Notes: generated by a model not told the origin, from the letters alone. A stretch of DNA of 64,000 bases from Haematospirillum sp. H1815 (GCF_012102705.1 NZ_JAAVTA010000004.1:124001-188000), one strand, 5' to 3'; numbered from the stretch's first letter, positions 37,036 through 46,281 are shown. Numbers and translations: made by a program.

Positions 37036-37971
37036 TCAGCCGCAAGACCGGTTCCGGGCTGATCTGAACAGCTTCCAGTATACACCACCCACACAAACAC
37101 CACCCCCAATTACGTTGGCGAGTGTCACGATACCAAGATTCTTCAGGGCGCTAACCACATCAATATGGGGGCGGCTGTCAAGGGCCAGCTTTCCGATATC
37201 CATCCAGAACGAATCCGGAGCTCCGTACTCGATCATCAACCCCATGGGAATAAAGTACATATTGGCAACACAGTGCTCTCCCCCTGCGGCAACAAAGCCG
37301 GCAATGGGCAACACAATCACTATAATCTTGTCCGCTACTGTACGACCGGCATTAGCCATCCATACAGCCATACACACCATGATATTACACAGAATTCCCA
37401 GAAAGAAAGCCTGACCAGAAGGCAGCGATGCCTTCGCAGATGCAATATAAAGAGCGTTTGCGCCAACAACGCCATGCCCCTGCATGTACTGTCCACCAAG
37501 GAAGATCAGACCGGCAAAAGCCACGGCACCAACAAAGTTGGAACACCACACCACCGCCCATGAACGCACCATATGCCCAAAACTCAGACGCCCGCTGGCA
37601 ACAGGCATCGTTATCAGGCAATCACTGGTAAACAACTGACCTCCGCCCAGCATAACCAAGGAAAGCCCAACAGTGAAACAGAAGCCTCCCAGCATTTTGG
37701 TAACCCCGTAGGGCAAGGCTGAATGCGGATCACCCGACATGACGACCGTAGCGAAAAGCGCACCGACCCCGATAAAAATACCCGCCAGGACTCCTTGAAT
37801 CATTTTTCCCGACAGACTGTTCACAGCTTTCTTGTATGCAAGGTCCTCGTTTTGCCGGGCGAGCAGGTCCGGAGGCAAGACATCAGGCGTCGAGTAGGAT
37901 GAGGACAAAGGCACACAAGAGGTCTGCTCATTGACAGCTGTGGGACTGACAGCCTGAACGGCGTGGTTCAT
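37036..37971 (-). CDS. focA: Formate/nitrite family channel, FocA-like
   Basis: Pentameric inner-membrane channel for formate or a related monovalent anion, 311 aa. After a 55-residue cytoplasmic tail come six hydrophobic segments. The family signature GGGQLFTSDCLITM lies after the third block. The pore His is in GGEHCVANMYFIPMG, the form seen in FocA rather than NirC, which favours formate. The ATG at 37971 has GGAGAG 7 nt upstream. The leader contains two mutually exclusive hairpins, one with a T run (37991-38055). No pyruvate formate-lyase gene is nearby. Confidence 0.87.
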   Translation of the reverse strand: MNHAVQAVSPTAVNEQTSCVPLSSSYSTPDVLPPDLLARQNEDLAYKKAVNSLSGKMIQGVLAGIFIGVGALFATVVMSGDPHSALPYGVTKMLGGFCFTVGLSLVMLGGGQLFTSDCLITMPVASGRLSFGHMVRSWAVVWCSNFVGAVAFAGLIFLGGQYMQGHGVVGANALYIASAKASLPSGQAFFLGILCNIMVCMAVWMANAGRTVADKIIVIVLPIAGFVAAGGEHCVANMYFIPMGLMIEYGAPDSFWMDIGKLALDSRPHIDVVSALKNLGIVTLANVIGGGVCVGGVYWKLFRSARNRSCG

Positions 37972-37990
37972 GGAATACTCTCCGTAGAAT

Positions 37991-38055
37991 ACTCAAAAAG
38001 AGGGGTACAGCATGGAATGCTATACCCGGATTATTTTTGGGCATATTAATCCGGG
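37991..38055 (-). promoter_or_regulatory. Attenuator-like leader of the focA-type gene
   Basis: Read leftwards: a first hairpin pairs CCCGGATTA with TAATCCGGG (38025-38033 and 38047-38055, 9 bp perfect). A second pairs 38017-38027 with 38003-38013 (11 bp, one mismatch, 3-nt loop) and is followed by CTCTTTTTG. The two share 38025-38027, so they exclude each other. The second looks like a terminator 32 nt before the start codon. No small regulatory reading frame or known riboswitch was recognised, and a promoter upstream was not found. Confidence 0.45.
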
Positions 38056-38208
38056 CGGCGGGAAAGGAAACCTGCAGAACAAGCAATGCCCCCATGCGCC
38101 AAGCCATGACCAGACGGACAACGGCTTGACACCCCGCTATGAGGATAAACCGGGGAAATGGTACTCTTTCAGCTCTATGCAGGCAGAACCGGGCGGCAGG
38201 GTACTTCC

Positions 38209-38883
38209 ATGACACAGACAGCAGACTGCTATGGCGTTCACTGGACCGATGGTATTGCCTGGCTGCACCAAGGCGGCGAACCGACAACCCTGGTTGATAA
38301 ACCGGCACAACAGGTACAAGGCATTGCCCGCGAAGACCGCTGTAATCACGCGATTCCAATCCACGCCACATCAGCCGCCCAGCCACACAGGGAAATGCTG
38401 TCCACGGTCTGGAAAGACCTGATGTTTCAGGCCATGCTCCCTGTTCCCAAAACAGGCCCGGGGATCTGGTATTTTGACGTCGAGCTTCTCTACCCGACGC
38501 TGCTGTGCAAGCTCTCAAGCCCTGTCTTTGCGCCAATACGGGCCATGGCCAACATGACGCTGGAGCAAATTATCGATGCGATGGGCCAGAGCAACGTCCA
38601 ACCGCTGCTTCTGACCGGGGTACGGGACCGTCATGCACAGCTGGTTGAACGCCTTGTAGCAGCAGCCCCGGCCCTGCCCCGCACTCTGATCCTGATTGGC
38701 AAGGCCGAGATGCCGCTTTCCCACTCATTCAGCATGCTGCCCGATCTTCCCCTGCAAAACCTGATCCTGCCGCCATGGGAACAGCTTGGCGCCAATATCC
38801 TGCGCGATTACATGCTCGGCCGCCTGACCAGCGAGGGTGGTGCCGGCTATGGCGCCTCAGAAAGCAGCAGCGCCGCAACCTGA
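38209..38883 (+). CDS. Hypothetical protein, not recognised
   Basis: A 224-aa soluble protein without signal peptide or membrane segment that matches no family I know. The ATG at 38209 has AGGG about 9 nt upstream; the open frame continues 17 codons further back without support. The middle segment MTLEQIIDAMGQSNVQPLLL looks like a helix and strand, and the C-terminal 20 residues are Gly/Ser/Ala-rich and probably flexible. It is divergent from the focA-type gene and ends 2 nt from the convergent trmJ, with an inverted repeat over the two stops. Codon use looks like its neighbours, so it is probably a real gene. Confidence 0.65.
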   Translation: MTQTADCYGVHWTDGIAWLHQGGEPTTLVDKPAQQVQGIAREDRCNHAIPIHATSAAQPHREMLSTVWKDLMFQAMLPVPKTGPGIWYFDVELLYPTLLCKLSSPVFAPIRAMANMTLEQIIDAMGQSNVQPLLLTGVRDRHAQLVERLVAAAPALPRTLILIGKAEMPLSHSFSMLPDLPLQNLILPPWEQLGANILRDYMLGRLTSEGGAGYGASESSSAAT

Positions 38884-38897
38884 TCCTATTCAGGATC
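38882..38897. repeat. Inverted repeat over convergent stop codons
   Basis: GATCCT and AGGATC separated by 4 nt; the dyad overlaps the TGA of the hypothetical gene and the TAG of trmJ. No T run follows, so termination is only a possibility. Confidence 0.45.
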
Positions 38898-39776
38898 GGC
38901 ATCACCTGCCCCGGAATGAAAGTCCGGTGGAGTATTGCTTCCGTTGCTGTTGCGGGGCGGACGATCGGGACGACGCCCCCAGCGCAGCTCCCGCACGATG
39001 CCATGCAGAGTACGTACTTCCTGCGAACTCAGTCCATTGCGGGCAAAGATAGAACGAATATTCCGCACCATACCCGGACGCTTCTCGGGAACACGTAAAA
39101 ACCCACTGGCATCAAGCTCCCGCTCCAGATGCTGGTAAAGACCCGACAGTTCCTCTTGTGTCGCCAAGGGAGACTGCCGTTCTGGCGGGCGCTCGGACGG
39201 GGTTTCATCAAGCCCCGTAAACCATTCATACCCGACAAGCAAAACTGCCTGGGCCAGGTTCAGGGAACAAAACCACGGATTCAGGGGTATTTCCATGACA
39301 GCAGATGCCAGTGCAACATCGTCGTTCTCCAGCCCTGTCCGTTCCCGGCCAAACAAAATACCGGCTGGCTGCGATGGCTGGGCTGCCAATGCCAGACGCA
39401 TCTCAGCCCCGGCCTGACGCGGCGTTACAAGACGCTTCATCATGTCACGCCGCCGCGCTGTCGTTGCATAAACGTGCACAAGGTCAGCCACGGCATCTTC
39501 GGTCGAATCATAGATACGGGCCTGCTCCAGAACCGCATCGGCACCGGAAGATGCTGCCCGGGCCCGCTCCGTCAAATGATCAGGCCGGGGACGCACAAGA
39601 CGCAAATCACCCAAGCCACAATTTCCCATGGCGCGGGCACAGGTCCCAATATTTTCCCCAAGCTGGGGCTCCACCAAGATAATGGCCGGTGTCACCCCCC
39701 GTGCAGCCGTTACATCCTTTGGCAACAAGGCCCTTCCGCGTTCCCGCCATCCAGCCTCGGCCGGAATATCACTCAT
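38886..39776 (-). CDS. trmJ: tRNA (Cm32/Um32) methyltransferase TrmJ
   Basis: SpoU/SPOUT-family 2'-O-methyltransferase acting at tRNA position 32, 296 aa. The N-terminal SPOUT domain has ILVEPQLGENIGTCARAMGN (motif 1), GILFGRERTGLENDDV (motif 2) and IPLNPWFCSLNLAQAVLLVGYE (motif 3 and the trefoil knot). The C-terminal extension with a helical dimer region (EELSGLYQHLERELDASGFL) separates TrmJ from TrmL. A Pro/Arg/Asn-rich tail of about 30 residues is extra. Its start overlaps the stop of the DUF2927-like gene by 8 nt. Confidence 0.9.
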   Translation of the reverse strand: MSDIPAEAGWRERGRALLPKDVTAARGVTPAIILVEPQLGENIGTCARAMGNCGLGDLRLVRPRPDHLTERARAASSGADAVLEQARIYDSTEDAVADLVHVYATTARRRDMMKRLVTPRQAGAEMRLALAAQPSQPAGILFGRERTGLENDDVALASAVMEIPLNPWFCSLNLAQAVLLVGYEWFTGLDETPSERPPERQSPLATQEELSGLYQHLERELDASGFLRVPEKRPGMVRNIRSIFARNGLSSQEVRTLHGIVRELRWGRRPDRPPRNSNGSNTPPDFHSGAGDADPE

Positions 39777-40587
39777 GGTCGATCATTCCTCGTTGCTCCA
39801 ATAATTCCGGTATCAATGGCAAAACATCATGCCGGGGCTGCCCGGGCACAAAAGCCGGGTCATAGACCAGCTCTGCCACCATGCGGCCGGCAGGAAGAAA
39901 TCCAAGCCCGTCAGAACGACTGCGGAATACATCAGATGCCGTGCGGGCATCAATCCCAAATCCCAGAGCCTTGGCCAAACCATACCCCAGACATGTGGCA
40001 CGCGCGGAACGCCCCACATCATCGCGAACCAGCAGGACGACATTGCTCAAGGCAGGCCCTTCTGCACCCAACACGGTACAACCACGGCGACGATCGGCGA
40101 GTTCAGCCACATGGGTACGTGGGATCACATTCTGAAACGCCAGATCGGCCAAGACTTGCTCTGAAAGAACCAAGATACGCAGGGAGGCATCGGATGGATC
40201 TTCCAGAAGGTGACGAGAATTCTCCGTAGCAGGCAAATCAACCACGGAAAGAGACAGGCCACGAACGCTGTTCCACGCCGTAATATACTCCCGCAACGCC
40301 ATAGCCCAGGGACGCTCGTCATCATCACGCCCCAAGGGCTGACCCCGTACACCTACAGTAACGGGGACCGTCCAGCGCCGAAGCACAGGCCCCTGCCCCG
40401 TCGGTCCCTGCTCCCCAAACCCGGAAAAGGCAACGGAATCGAAAAGCCTCATAACCTGTTCTGGCTCCGGTGATCCCTGATGACGGCCACCTACGGCCGA
40501 GAACCAGGCAAGGACAAACATCCCGAGAATCAACCCCACCGTCAGGAACGCCACATTCCGGAACATGATATAACCGGGAGAATGCAT
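39769..40587 (-). CDS. DUF2927-like exported or membrane-anchored protein
   Basis: A 272-aa protein with one N-terminal hydrophobic segment (NVAFLTVGLILGMFVLAWFS) and a periplasmic domain. The order RRWTVPVTVGVRG, a central CTVLGAEG and the late YDPAFVPGQPRHD resembles the DUF2927 family, some members of which look like inactive metallopeptidases. The region expected to carry the EE-type pair reads CLGYGLAKALGF here, without glutamates. The ATG at 40587 has AGGTGG 8 nt upstream. It leads directly into trmJ. The family match is by memory of pattern only. Confidence 0.55.
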   Translation of the reverse strand: MHSPGYIMFRNVAFLTVGLILGMFVLAWFSAVGGRHQGSPEPEQVMRLFDSVAFSGFGEQGPTGQGPVLRRWTVPVTVGVRGQPLGRDDDERPWAMALREYITAWNSVRGLSLSVVDLPATENSRHLLEDPSDASLRILVLSEQVLADLAFQNVIPRTHVAELADRRRGCTVLGAEGPALSNVVLLVRDDVGRSARATCLGYGLAKALGFGIDARTASDVFRSRSDGLGFLPAGRMVAELVYDPAFVPGQPRHDVLPLIPELLEQRGMIDHE

Positions 40588-40709
40588 TTAAAGTACCACC
40601 TGTCCGCTACCACGATTGCCACTGCTGCAAGGTGAAGCAAAGACGCAGCTGCATTCAAGACTTCTGTGATAAGAACGAAACAGAATTCACCTTGCGCCGT
40701 CAATCATTG

Positions 40710-41618
40710 ATGGTAAAAGATTCCAATGCTCACGTATTTGTTCATCAGACCACAGCAAGGCACACTCTTTTGATGACCCTCATTCCTTGGCTTTTTCTGT
40801 TTGCCGGCGCGGCGTTGCTATGGCTACCCAACCGCTCCCGCCCGCTGTCATATGCCTTGCTGATCGCGGGCTATGGTGCAGCAGCCCTAAACGGGCACCT
40901 TGAATTTCCGGCTTTGCTTCCTGTCCTTTTTCTGGGACTCAGTGCCGTATTGATTCAACGGGAACGCTGGATCCGGGCCGCCGGCTTTGCCCTGTTTACA
41001 CTCACAGCAACAGCCCTTGCCCTGCACAAGGCTCCGGGATTCGAGAATCTTGAAGTCATCACAGCTGATGTGCTGTCAGAGGGAGCCGCCCCGGCAAGCC
41101 TGTGGCTGAACCTCGACAAGCCATTGGTCGGGTTTTGGCTCATGCTATTCCTTCCTTGGTGCCTTGTCGGACCCCATACGAAACGTCCCGTGATAAAAAC
41201 AGCCTTGGTCTTGGCTGGCACGGTATCCGTATGCCTGAGCCTTGGCTTTATCACTGACAGTATAACTTGGGCACCCAAATGGCCTGAGTGGGGATGGCTG
41301 TGGGCGCTGAACAATCTTCTTCTGGTTTCGATGGCCGAGGAGGCTTTCTTCAGAGGCTTTGTACAGGGAGGGATGGAACGCCTCTGGGGCCACAAACGGT
41401 ACGGAAAAACGCTGGCCCTGGTTCTTGCAGCGCTCCTGTTCGGGCTTGCCTACCACCGCGGTGGAATAGCCTGGGTAAGCTTGGCAACTGTTGCCGGCAT
41501 TGGCTATGGCCTGGCATGGCGTGCAGGAGGGTTACGATCTGCCGTGGCCACTCACTTTGGCCTGAACCTGATCCACTTTAGCTTGTTTACCTATCCCATC
41601 CTGGCCAGCGCCACCTGA
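40710..41618 (+). CDS. CPBP-family intramembrane metalloprotease
   Basis: Integral membrane protein of the CAAX protease/bacteriocin-processing (CPBP, Abi) family, 302 aa from the ATG at 40710. About eight hydrophobic segments are visible. The C-terminal core has the EEAFFRGFVQGGMER motif with the catalytic Glu pair, then HRGGIAWVS with a metal His and ATHFGLNLIHF with another. The start is uncertain: 40773 begins just before the first helix. Substrate is unknown; proteins of this family act in prenyl-protein-like processing, bacteriocin immunity or stress signalling. It converges with argH over a strong hairpin. Confidence 0.82.
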   Translation: MVKDSNAHVFVHQTTARHTLLMTLIPWLFLFAGAALLWLPNRSRPLSYALLIAGYGAAALNGHLEFPALLPVLFLGLSAVLIQRERWIRAAGFALFTLTATALALHKAPGFENLEVITADVLSEGAAPASLWLNLDKPLVGFWLMLFLPWCLVGPHTKRPVIKTALVLAGTVSVCLSLGFITDSITWAPKWPEWGWLWALNNLLLVSMAEEAFFRGFVQGGMERLWGHKRYGKTLALVLAALLFGLAYHRGGIAWVSLATVAGIGYGLAWRAGGLRSAVATHFGLNLIHFSLFTYPILASAT

Positions 41619-41634
41619 AACCTGGTCGAAAAGA

Positions 41635-41656
41635 GGGCGGGCCTGCAAGCCCGCCC
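41635..41656. terminator. Hairpin terminator between argH and the CPBP gene
   Basis: An 8-bp GC-only stem GGGCGGGC/GCCCGCCC with a 6-nt loop. Leftwards it is followed by TCTTTT, so it fits the end of the argGH operon; rightwards the T run is weak. Confidence 0.75.
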
Positions 41657-41678
41657 GCCTGTTTCGTGCCTGACTTGA

Positions 41679-42920
41679 TCAGGATGTCGTTTGCTTTTCC
41701 ATAACTTCACGCAAGGGACACCCCCGGTCCATTGCCTCAGCCACCCAGGCACCAACGCGGTGATGGGCATCACGGAAGGGAACGCCTTGTCGTACCAAGT
41801 CCTCAAGAATGCGGGTTGCATCCAGATAACCTGACTCTGCCGCGCGGCCCATTGCATCCGTCCTGAAGGTAAGAGACTTCAGAAGGGTCGGCATGATCCC
41901 AAGGCATGCGACCAAGGTATCGACGGTATCAAACAAACCTTCCTTGTCTTCCTGCATATCCTTGTTGTAGCTCAGCGGCAGGGCCTTCATTACCGTCAGT
42001 ATGCCCATAAGGTTCCCGAACACCCGCCCGCTCTTTCCGCGAACAAGCTCGAAAACATCGGGATTCTTCTTGTTGGGCATCAAGGATGATCCGGTTGAAA
42101 AAGCATCATCCAGAACAACAAAACCAAACTCGGTGCTGGCCCATACAATCATGTCTTCGGCAAGCCGTGACAGATGCATCATCACGAGAGCGGCTACACC
42201 ATGAAACTCGATGATGTAATCACGATCGCTGACGGCATCAATCGTGTTTTCAATAACGCCATCAAAGCCAAGCTCGGATGCAACAAAGGAACGGTCCAGC
42301 GGCAAGGTACTGCCAGCCAGGGCACCTGCCCCAAGGGGGCACTGGTTCATCCGGCGTTCCCAATCCTTCAACCGCCCGAGATCACGCCCGAACATGGCAG
42401 CCCACGCGCCGAAGCATCGCCCCAACGGAACAGGCTGGGCCTGCTGCAGGTGCGTATACCCCGGCATGGCATCATTGATGTGACGCTCCTCAAGCTTCAA
42501 CAAGGTTGCATGTACAGCCTGTAGATACCCTTGTACCTTTTGTCCGGCATCACGGGCATACAGACGCAAATCCAGCGCAACCTGATCATTCCGGCTCCGC
42601 CCGGTATGCAGCTTCTTGCCGGTATCACCAATCTTTTCGATCAGGCGCTGCTCGACGAACATGTGAATGTCTTCAGCCGTGGAGTCAGACGGGATTCCCC
42701 CCTGCTCCAGTTCCCCAAGGATCTCAACCAGACCTGCATCTATGTCGTCAGCATCCTGCTGCGTAATCAGACCTTGCCGGGCCAGCATGCGCGCATGAAC
42801 TCGGCTACCCTCGATATCAAACCGATACAAGCGGCAGTCAAACGGCAGGGATGCATTGAAACGGGCAACATTCGGGTCCATCGGCTTGCGGAACCGCCCA
42901 CCCCAGACTGCGTTGGTCAT
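41679..42920 (-). CDS. argH: Argininosuccinate lyase
   Basis: Last enzyme of arginine synthesis: argininosuccinate to arginine and fumarate. It is 413 aa, slightly short for the family. The start [12 protein letters not shown] is a variant of the usual WGGRF. Further blocks are [33 protein letters not shown] and the superfamily signature [13 protein letters not shown] with the catalytic Ser loop. The C-terminal residues are a little truncated compared with typical 460-aa lyases, though no active-site motif is missing. It overlaps argG as ATGA and is the last gene of the arginine operon. Confidence 0.95.
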   Translation of the reverse strand: MTNAVWGGRFRKPMDPNVARFNASLPFDCRLYRFDIEGSRVHARMLARQGLITQQDADDIDAGLVEILGELEQGGIPSDSTAEDIHMFVEQRLIEKIGDTGKKLHTGRSRNDQVALDLRLYARDAGQKVQGYLQAVHATLLKLEERHINDAMPGYTHLQQAQPVPLGRCFGAWAAMFGRDLGRLKDWERRMNQCPLGAGALAGSTLPLDRSFVASELGFDGVIENTIDAVSDRDYIIEFHGVAALVMMHLSRLAEDMIVWASTEFGFVVLDDAFSTGSSLMPNKKNPDVFELVRGKSGRVFGNLMGILTVMKALPLSYNKDMQEDKEGLFDTVDTLVACLGIMPTLLKSLTFRTDAMGRAAESGYLDATRILEDLVRQGVPFRDAHHRVGAWVAEAMDRGCPLREVMEKQTTS

Positions 42921-44149
42921 ACCGGAACCTCCTCCTGCGTTCTGGACTGCCGGTGCACCATGCCATACACCTTGGCCGGCAAAGAGAAAAGGTTGATGAA
43001 CCCCTGCGCATCGGCCTGGTTATACAGGCTGTCTTCCTCGAACGTAGCCAAGTCCGCATTATAAAGACTGCAGGGAGACTTCAAGCCCGCATACTGAACA
43101 TTCCCCTTGTACAGGCGCACGGTGACGGTCCCGGTCACGTTCTTCTGGGTTTCATTGAAAAAGGCATCCAGTGCCTCCCGACTTTGGGAAAACCATTGCC
43201 CTTCGTATACCAGATCAGCATAGACAGGCTTCATGGACTGCTTCAATCGCAGCATGGCCCGGTCAAGACAGGCTGTTTCCAGGATATGATGTGCTTTGTA
43301 CAGAACGGCAGCAGCAGGTGATTCGTAAATGCCCCTTACCTTCATGCCAACCAAGCGGCTTTCAATGATGTCGGCGACCCCGATGCCGTGCCTGCCTGCA
43401 CGCACGTTCAAGGCAGAAAGAAGGGATACGGGATCCATTGGAACACCATCCAGCGAAACCGGCATCCCCTGCACAAACTCAAGAGAAAGAAACTCTGCCT
43501 CAGAAGAGGCTTTCTCCAGCACCTCGGTCATCAGCAACACGTCATCGGGCTGTCCTGTATCCAGCCTTTCCAGACATCCCCCTTCATGGGACACAAACCA
43601 GATGTTCCGGTCACGGGAATAGGGCGACGACGGGCTGACCGGCACCTCAACACCATGTGCCTGGGCATAGCGAATGGCATCCTGGCGTGATGTGATAGAC
43701 CAGCTTCTCCAGGGGGCAATGACCTTGATGTCCGGCGCCAGCGCATTAATGGTGTATTCAAAGCGAACCTGGTCGTTCCCCTTCCCGGTCGCGCCATGCA
43801 CAATGGCCGATGCACCGGTGGAACGGGCCACCTCGACCAGCTTTTGTGCAATCAGGGGGCGGGAAATAGTCCCCAAGACATACTGCTCCTCGTACAAAGC
43901 ACCCGCCTTGACAAGGGGCCACACATAATCCGTTACGAACGCCTTGCGAACATCCACCACAACGGCATGGTCAGCCCCTGTCCGCAATGCCTTGTCACGG
44001 ATGGCCTGCAAGTCTTCCCCCTGCCCCAGATCAACAGTAACAGCGTTGATCTGGGCATTCGGGTAATGCTCCTTCAACCACGGAATCATGACAGAGGTAT
44101 CAAGGCCACCCGAATAGGCCAGAACGATTTTGTCCGGATTGTCTTTCAT
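42917..44149 (-). CDS. argG: Argininosuccinate synthase
   Basis: Condenses citrulline and aspartate with ATP to argininosuccinate, 410 aa. The N-type PP-loop is [33 protein letters not shown] and the KVIAPWR segment form the aspartate and citrulline sites. The C-terminal helix that reaches into the tetramer partner ends near SRTQEEVPV. The start overlaps the stop of the amino-acid ABC ATPase (ATGA), so import and the last two biosynthetic steps are translationally coupled. The start ATG at 44149 has GGAAG upstream within the ATPase 3' end. Confidence 0.96.
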   Translation of the reverse strand: MKDNPDKIVLAYSGGLDTSVMIPWLKEHYPNAQINAVTVDLGQGEDLQAIRDKALRTGADHAVVVDVRKAFVTDYVWPLVKAGALYEEQYVLGTISRPLIAQKLVEVARSTGASAIVHGATGKGNDQVRFEYTINALAPDIKVIAPWRSWSITSRQDAIRYAQAHGVEVPVSPSSPYSRDRNIWFVSHEGGCLERLDTGQPDDVLLMTEVLEKASSEAEFLSLEFVQGMPVSLDGVPMDPVSLLSALNVRAGRHGIGVADIIESRLVGMKVRGIYESPAAAVLYKAHHILETACLDRAMLRLKQSMKPVYADLVYEGQWFSQSREALDAFFNETQKNVTGTVTVRLYKGNVQYAGLKSPCSLYNADLATFEEDSLYNQADAQGFINLFSLPAKVYGMVHRQSRTQEEVPV

Positions 44150-44814
44150 TCTTCCTGTTCCTGATAAAAAGACTCCAGATACCCAACGGGGTCATCCAGA
44201 TCAGAGGTAAGGGTATCCACGGCAATCCTGCCGTTTCTCAGAAGCACAACCCGGTCGGCAACACGGGTCAGAAAATCCAGGTCGTGGGATGCAATAACCA
44301 TTGTCACGCCCATATCCCGGACAGAGCCCAGAAGCTCCGCCACACCGGACGTCGAGGCCACATCAAGACCAGATGTCGGCTCGTCACACAGCACAATATC
44401 CGGCTCCATCATCAAGGTACGGGCCAAGGCAACCCTTTGCTTCTGTCCACCGGACAAGTGCCGTGGATACGCCGCAATCCTGGACGTCAGGCCCAAGTGT
44501 TCCAACAGAACGGAGGCACGCTCAAGACACGCAGCCCCCTTGCCCCGTAACCGTGGTGCATACAGAACATTGTCCAGAACCGTCATATGCGGAAAAAGCT
44601 GGAAGTCCTGAAACATGAAGCCTGTCCGGCCATTGCAGTGAATGATACCGGAATCTGGCTTCTCCAGCTTCTGGAGAAGGCGAAGCAGGGTTGATTTCCC
44701 GCTGCCCGACGGGCCTGCCAAGCCGACAATACTGCCTTTCTCAACGTCCAGATCCAAACAATCCAGAATCACTGCACTCCCGAAGGATTTCGATACGGTC
44801 TCAAGCCTGAGCAT
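44146..44814 (-). CDS. Amino-acid ABC transporter ATPase, ArtP-like
   Basis: ATPase of a polar amino-acid importer, 222 aa from the ATG at 44814. Walker A is [17 protein letters not shown], the Q loop is [18 protein letters not shown], the signature is [16 protein letters not shown], Walker B is [12 protein letters not shown] and the switch His is in IASHDLDFL. This is the GlnQ/ArtP/HisP pattern. It overlaps the permease gene by 14 nt and argG by 4 nt. Together with ArgR control and argGH the substrate is most likely arginine, or perhaps citrulline, which ArgG uses. Confidence 0.9.
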   Translation of the reverse strand: MLRLETVSKSFGSAVILDCLDLDVEKGSIVGLAGPSGSGKSTLLRLLQKLEKPDSGIIHCNGRTGFMFQDFQLFPHMTVLDNVLYAPRLRGKGAACLERASVLLEHLGLTSRIAAYPRHLSGGQKQRVALARTLMMEPDIVLCDEPTSGLDVASTSGVAELLGSVRDMGVTMVIASHDLDFLTRVADRVVLLRNGRIAVDTLTSDLDDPVGYLESFYQEQEE

Positions 44815-45445
44815 AAAAGCCTCTCTTCTCGACCTTGCGGCCAAAATGCTCGATCAAAAGAACCAGAAGGTAGTAATAGGCACCCGCAATACACAGCGGC
44901 AGGAAGTAGGTAAAACGCTCTGCCCCCAGAATCTGGGCCATCCGCATGATATCCAGACCGCTGATCGTACCAATCAGCGCGGTTTCCTTAAGCAGGGCAA
45001 TCACCTCGTTTACCAAGGCCGGGAAAACATTGCGCAGAACCTGAGGGAGAATAAGATCCTTCCACATGTAGAAGGTTGGTACTTCCAAGGTGCGGGAGGC
45101 CTCAAACTGCCCGGCGGGCAGGCTCTCGATACCCGAGCGCAGAATTTCGGCGATGTAAGCGGATGCATTCAGGCCAAAGGTCACTATCCCAGCCGTCAGC
45201 ACACTGAACTTGATCCCAAGGACACCCGGAAGAGCAAAATAGACAAAGGCAAGCTGCAGGATAAGCGGCGTGCCCCGGAGAACGGAAACCCACCGGTCAA
45301 TCACAGCAACCCCAAAACCCCGGTACCTCAGGATGCTGATGACAACGGCCAGGGAAAAACCCAGCAACAGCCCCCCTGCCAAAAGCTGCAGGGTCAGGGC
45401 AACGCCCTTGCCGATAAAAAGGACATGGGACATCAGCTCTTCCAT
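44801..45445 (-). CDS. Amino-acid ABC transporter permease
   Basis: Inner-membrane permease of the His/Glu/Gln/Arg family, 214 aa with about five helices. The hydrophobic run VALTLQLLAGGLLLGFSLAV is the usual first helix, RGTPLILQLAFVYFALP is the family loop, and the EAA-like coupling motif is SLPAGQFEASRTLEV with ILPQVLRNVFPALVNEVI. Only one permease gene is present, so it probably works as a homodimer. Either ATG 45445 or ATG 45433 (TGATG with the upstream stop, GGAAG before it) may be the start. Confidence 0.9.
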   Translation of the reverse strand: MEELMSHVLFIGKGVALTLQLLAGGLLLGFSLAVVISILRYRGFGVAVIDRWVSVLRGTPLILQLAFVYFALPGVLGIKFSVLTAGIVTFGLNASAYIAEILRSGIESLPAGQFEASRTLEVPTFYMWKDLILPQVLRNVFPALVNEVIALLKETALIGTISGLDIMRMAQILGAERFTYFLPLCIAGAYYYLLVLLIEHFGRKVEKRGFYAQA

Positions 45446-46173
45446 GCTGAATCCCCAAGCCACTTTTGTTTCAGCTGCGCAAGCTCGCCGCTTTCCTCCA
45501 GTTCGGTCAGTGCTTGGTCAACCAGCGCATGAAGTGGCGATCCCTTGGGGAAGGCAATGCCATAGCCCGTATCGGAACGACTGATCACCGAAGACCCCAG
45601 AACCGGATTTCTGGCAGAAAATTCCACTGCCTGGATAGTGTCAATCAAAACCAGATCAACATGCCCGGCCTTCAAGGCCTCTATTGCCTGGTTATTGTTG
45701 TCCATCGCCACGATGTCAGCACCAGGCACATGCTCCCTTAACCAGATCTCCATAGTCGAGCCCAGCTGGCAGGCAATCGTCTTGTTATTTAAGGCTTCAA
45801 CAGAAGAAACAGGATCTTGCAGCGGATAAACAACCGACAAGCTTTCCGTATAATAGCTTTTCGAGAAGTCGAAACTCTTCTTGCGCTCTTCTGTAATACT
45901 GATGGTCGAGATCGCCGCATCGACGGTCCCGCTTTGAAGTGCGGCCAGAACCGTGCTGAACTGCATATCCTCAAAGACCGCGGTTTTACCCAGCTTGGCA
46001 GCAATAGCGCGGGCTAGGTCGATATCAAAACCTTTTATCTCATCACCTTCCATGTATTCAAAAGGTGGATATTCTGCCGAGGTTGCAAAACGCATCACTC
46101 TGGACTGATTCTCATCAGAGCAAGCTGAGATAAGAGTTAATGCAAAAAGAACTGCAGACAGCACCTTACTCAC
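45433..46173 (-). CDS. Amino-acid ABC transporter substrate-binding lipoprotein
   Basis: Periplasmic binding protein of 246 aa. Residues 1-18 form a lipoprotein signal with lipobox LISAC, so the mature protein is lipid-anchored at Cys18. The SBP_bac_3 fold begins MRFATSAEYPPFEY, then KGFDIDLARAIAAKLG and the MQFSTVLAALQSGTVDAAIS ligand-side strand. The GTG start at 46173 has GAGG 7 nt upstream. It is the first gene of the arginine operon, directly behind the divergent promoter region with ARG-box-like sites. Arginine binding is inferred from context. Confidence 0.9.
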   Translation of the reverse strand: MSKVLSAVLFALTLISACSDENQSRVMRFATSAEYPPFEYMEGDEIKGFDIDLARAIAAKLGKTAVFEDMQFSTVLAALQSGTVDAAISTISITEERKKSFDFSKSYYTESLSVVYPLQDPVSSVEALNNKTIACQLGSTMEIWLREHVPGADIVAMDNNNQAIEALKAGHVDLVLIDTIQAVEFSARNPVLGSSVISRSDTGYGIAFPKGSPLHALVDQALTELEESGELAQLKQKWLGDSAWKS

Positions 46174-46184
46174 AACGAAACCTC

Positions 46185-46202
46185 ATTCATTTTATATTCA
46201 TA
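46185..46202 (-). promoter_or_regulatory. ARG-box-like operator of the transport-argGH operon
   Basis: Leftward strand reads TGAAT, ATAA, AATGA. Against the ArgR consensus TGAAT-4 W-ATTCA it matches fully in the first half and at 3 of 5 in the second. It begins about 6 bp downstream of the predicted -10, covering the transcription start. Confidence 0.5.
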
Positions 46203-46207
46203 TTTTG

Positions 46208-46237
46208 ACTATAAGAGCGCATCTATTGCAGCGTCAA
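46208..46237 (-). promoter_or_regulatory. Promoter of the arginine transport-argGH operon
   Basis: Leftward TTGACG (46232-46237), an 18-bp spacer and TATAGT (46208-46213). The start point would be near 46202, giving a leader of about 30 nt to the GTG. Confidence 0.7.
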
Positions 46238-46255
46238 GAGCAATCCGGCTATAAT
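46226..46255 (+). promoter_or_regulatory. Promoter of argR
   Basis: TTGCAG (46226-46231), an 18-bp spacer and a perfect TATAAT (46250-46255). Its -35 abuts the -35 of the leftward promoter, so the two lie back to back. Confidence 0.7.
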
Positions 46256-46263
46256 CTCAAAAA

Positions 46264-46281
46264 TATGAATATAAAGTCATA
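46264..46281 (+). promoter_or_regulatory. ARG-box-like operator of argR
   Basis: TGAAT, ATAA, AGTCA with AT-rich ends: 5 of 5 and 4 of 5 matches to the ArgR half-sites. It starts 9 bp after the argR -10 and ends 13 bp before the start codon, well placed for autorepression. Confidence 0.6.

Noticed and set aside
38101-38208. Possible leftward promoter for the focA leader
   Set aside because: Several TTG-starting hexamers exist, but none has a -10 at 16-18 bp. The attenuator idea therefore lacks a mapped start.
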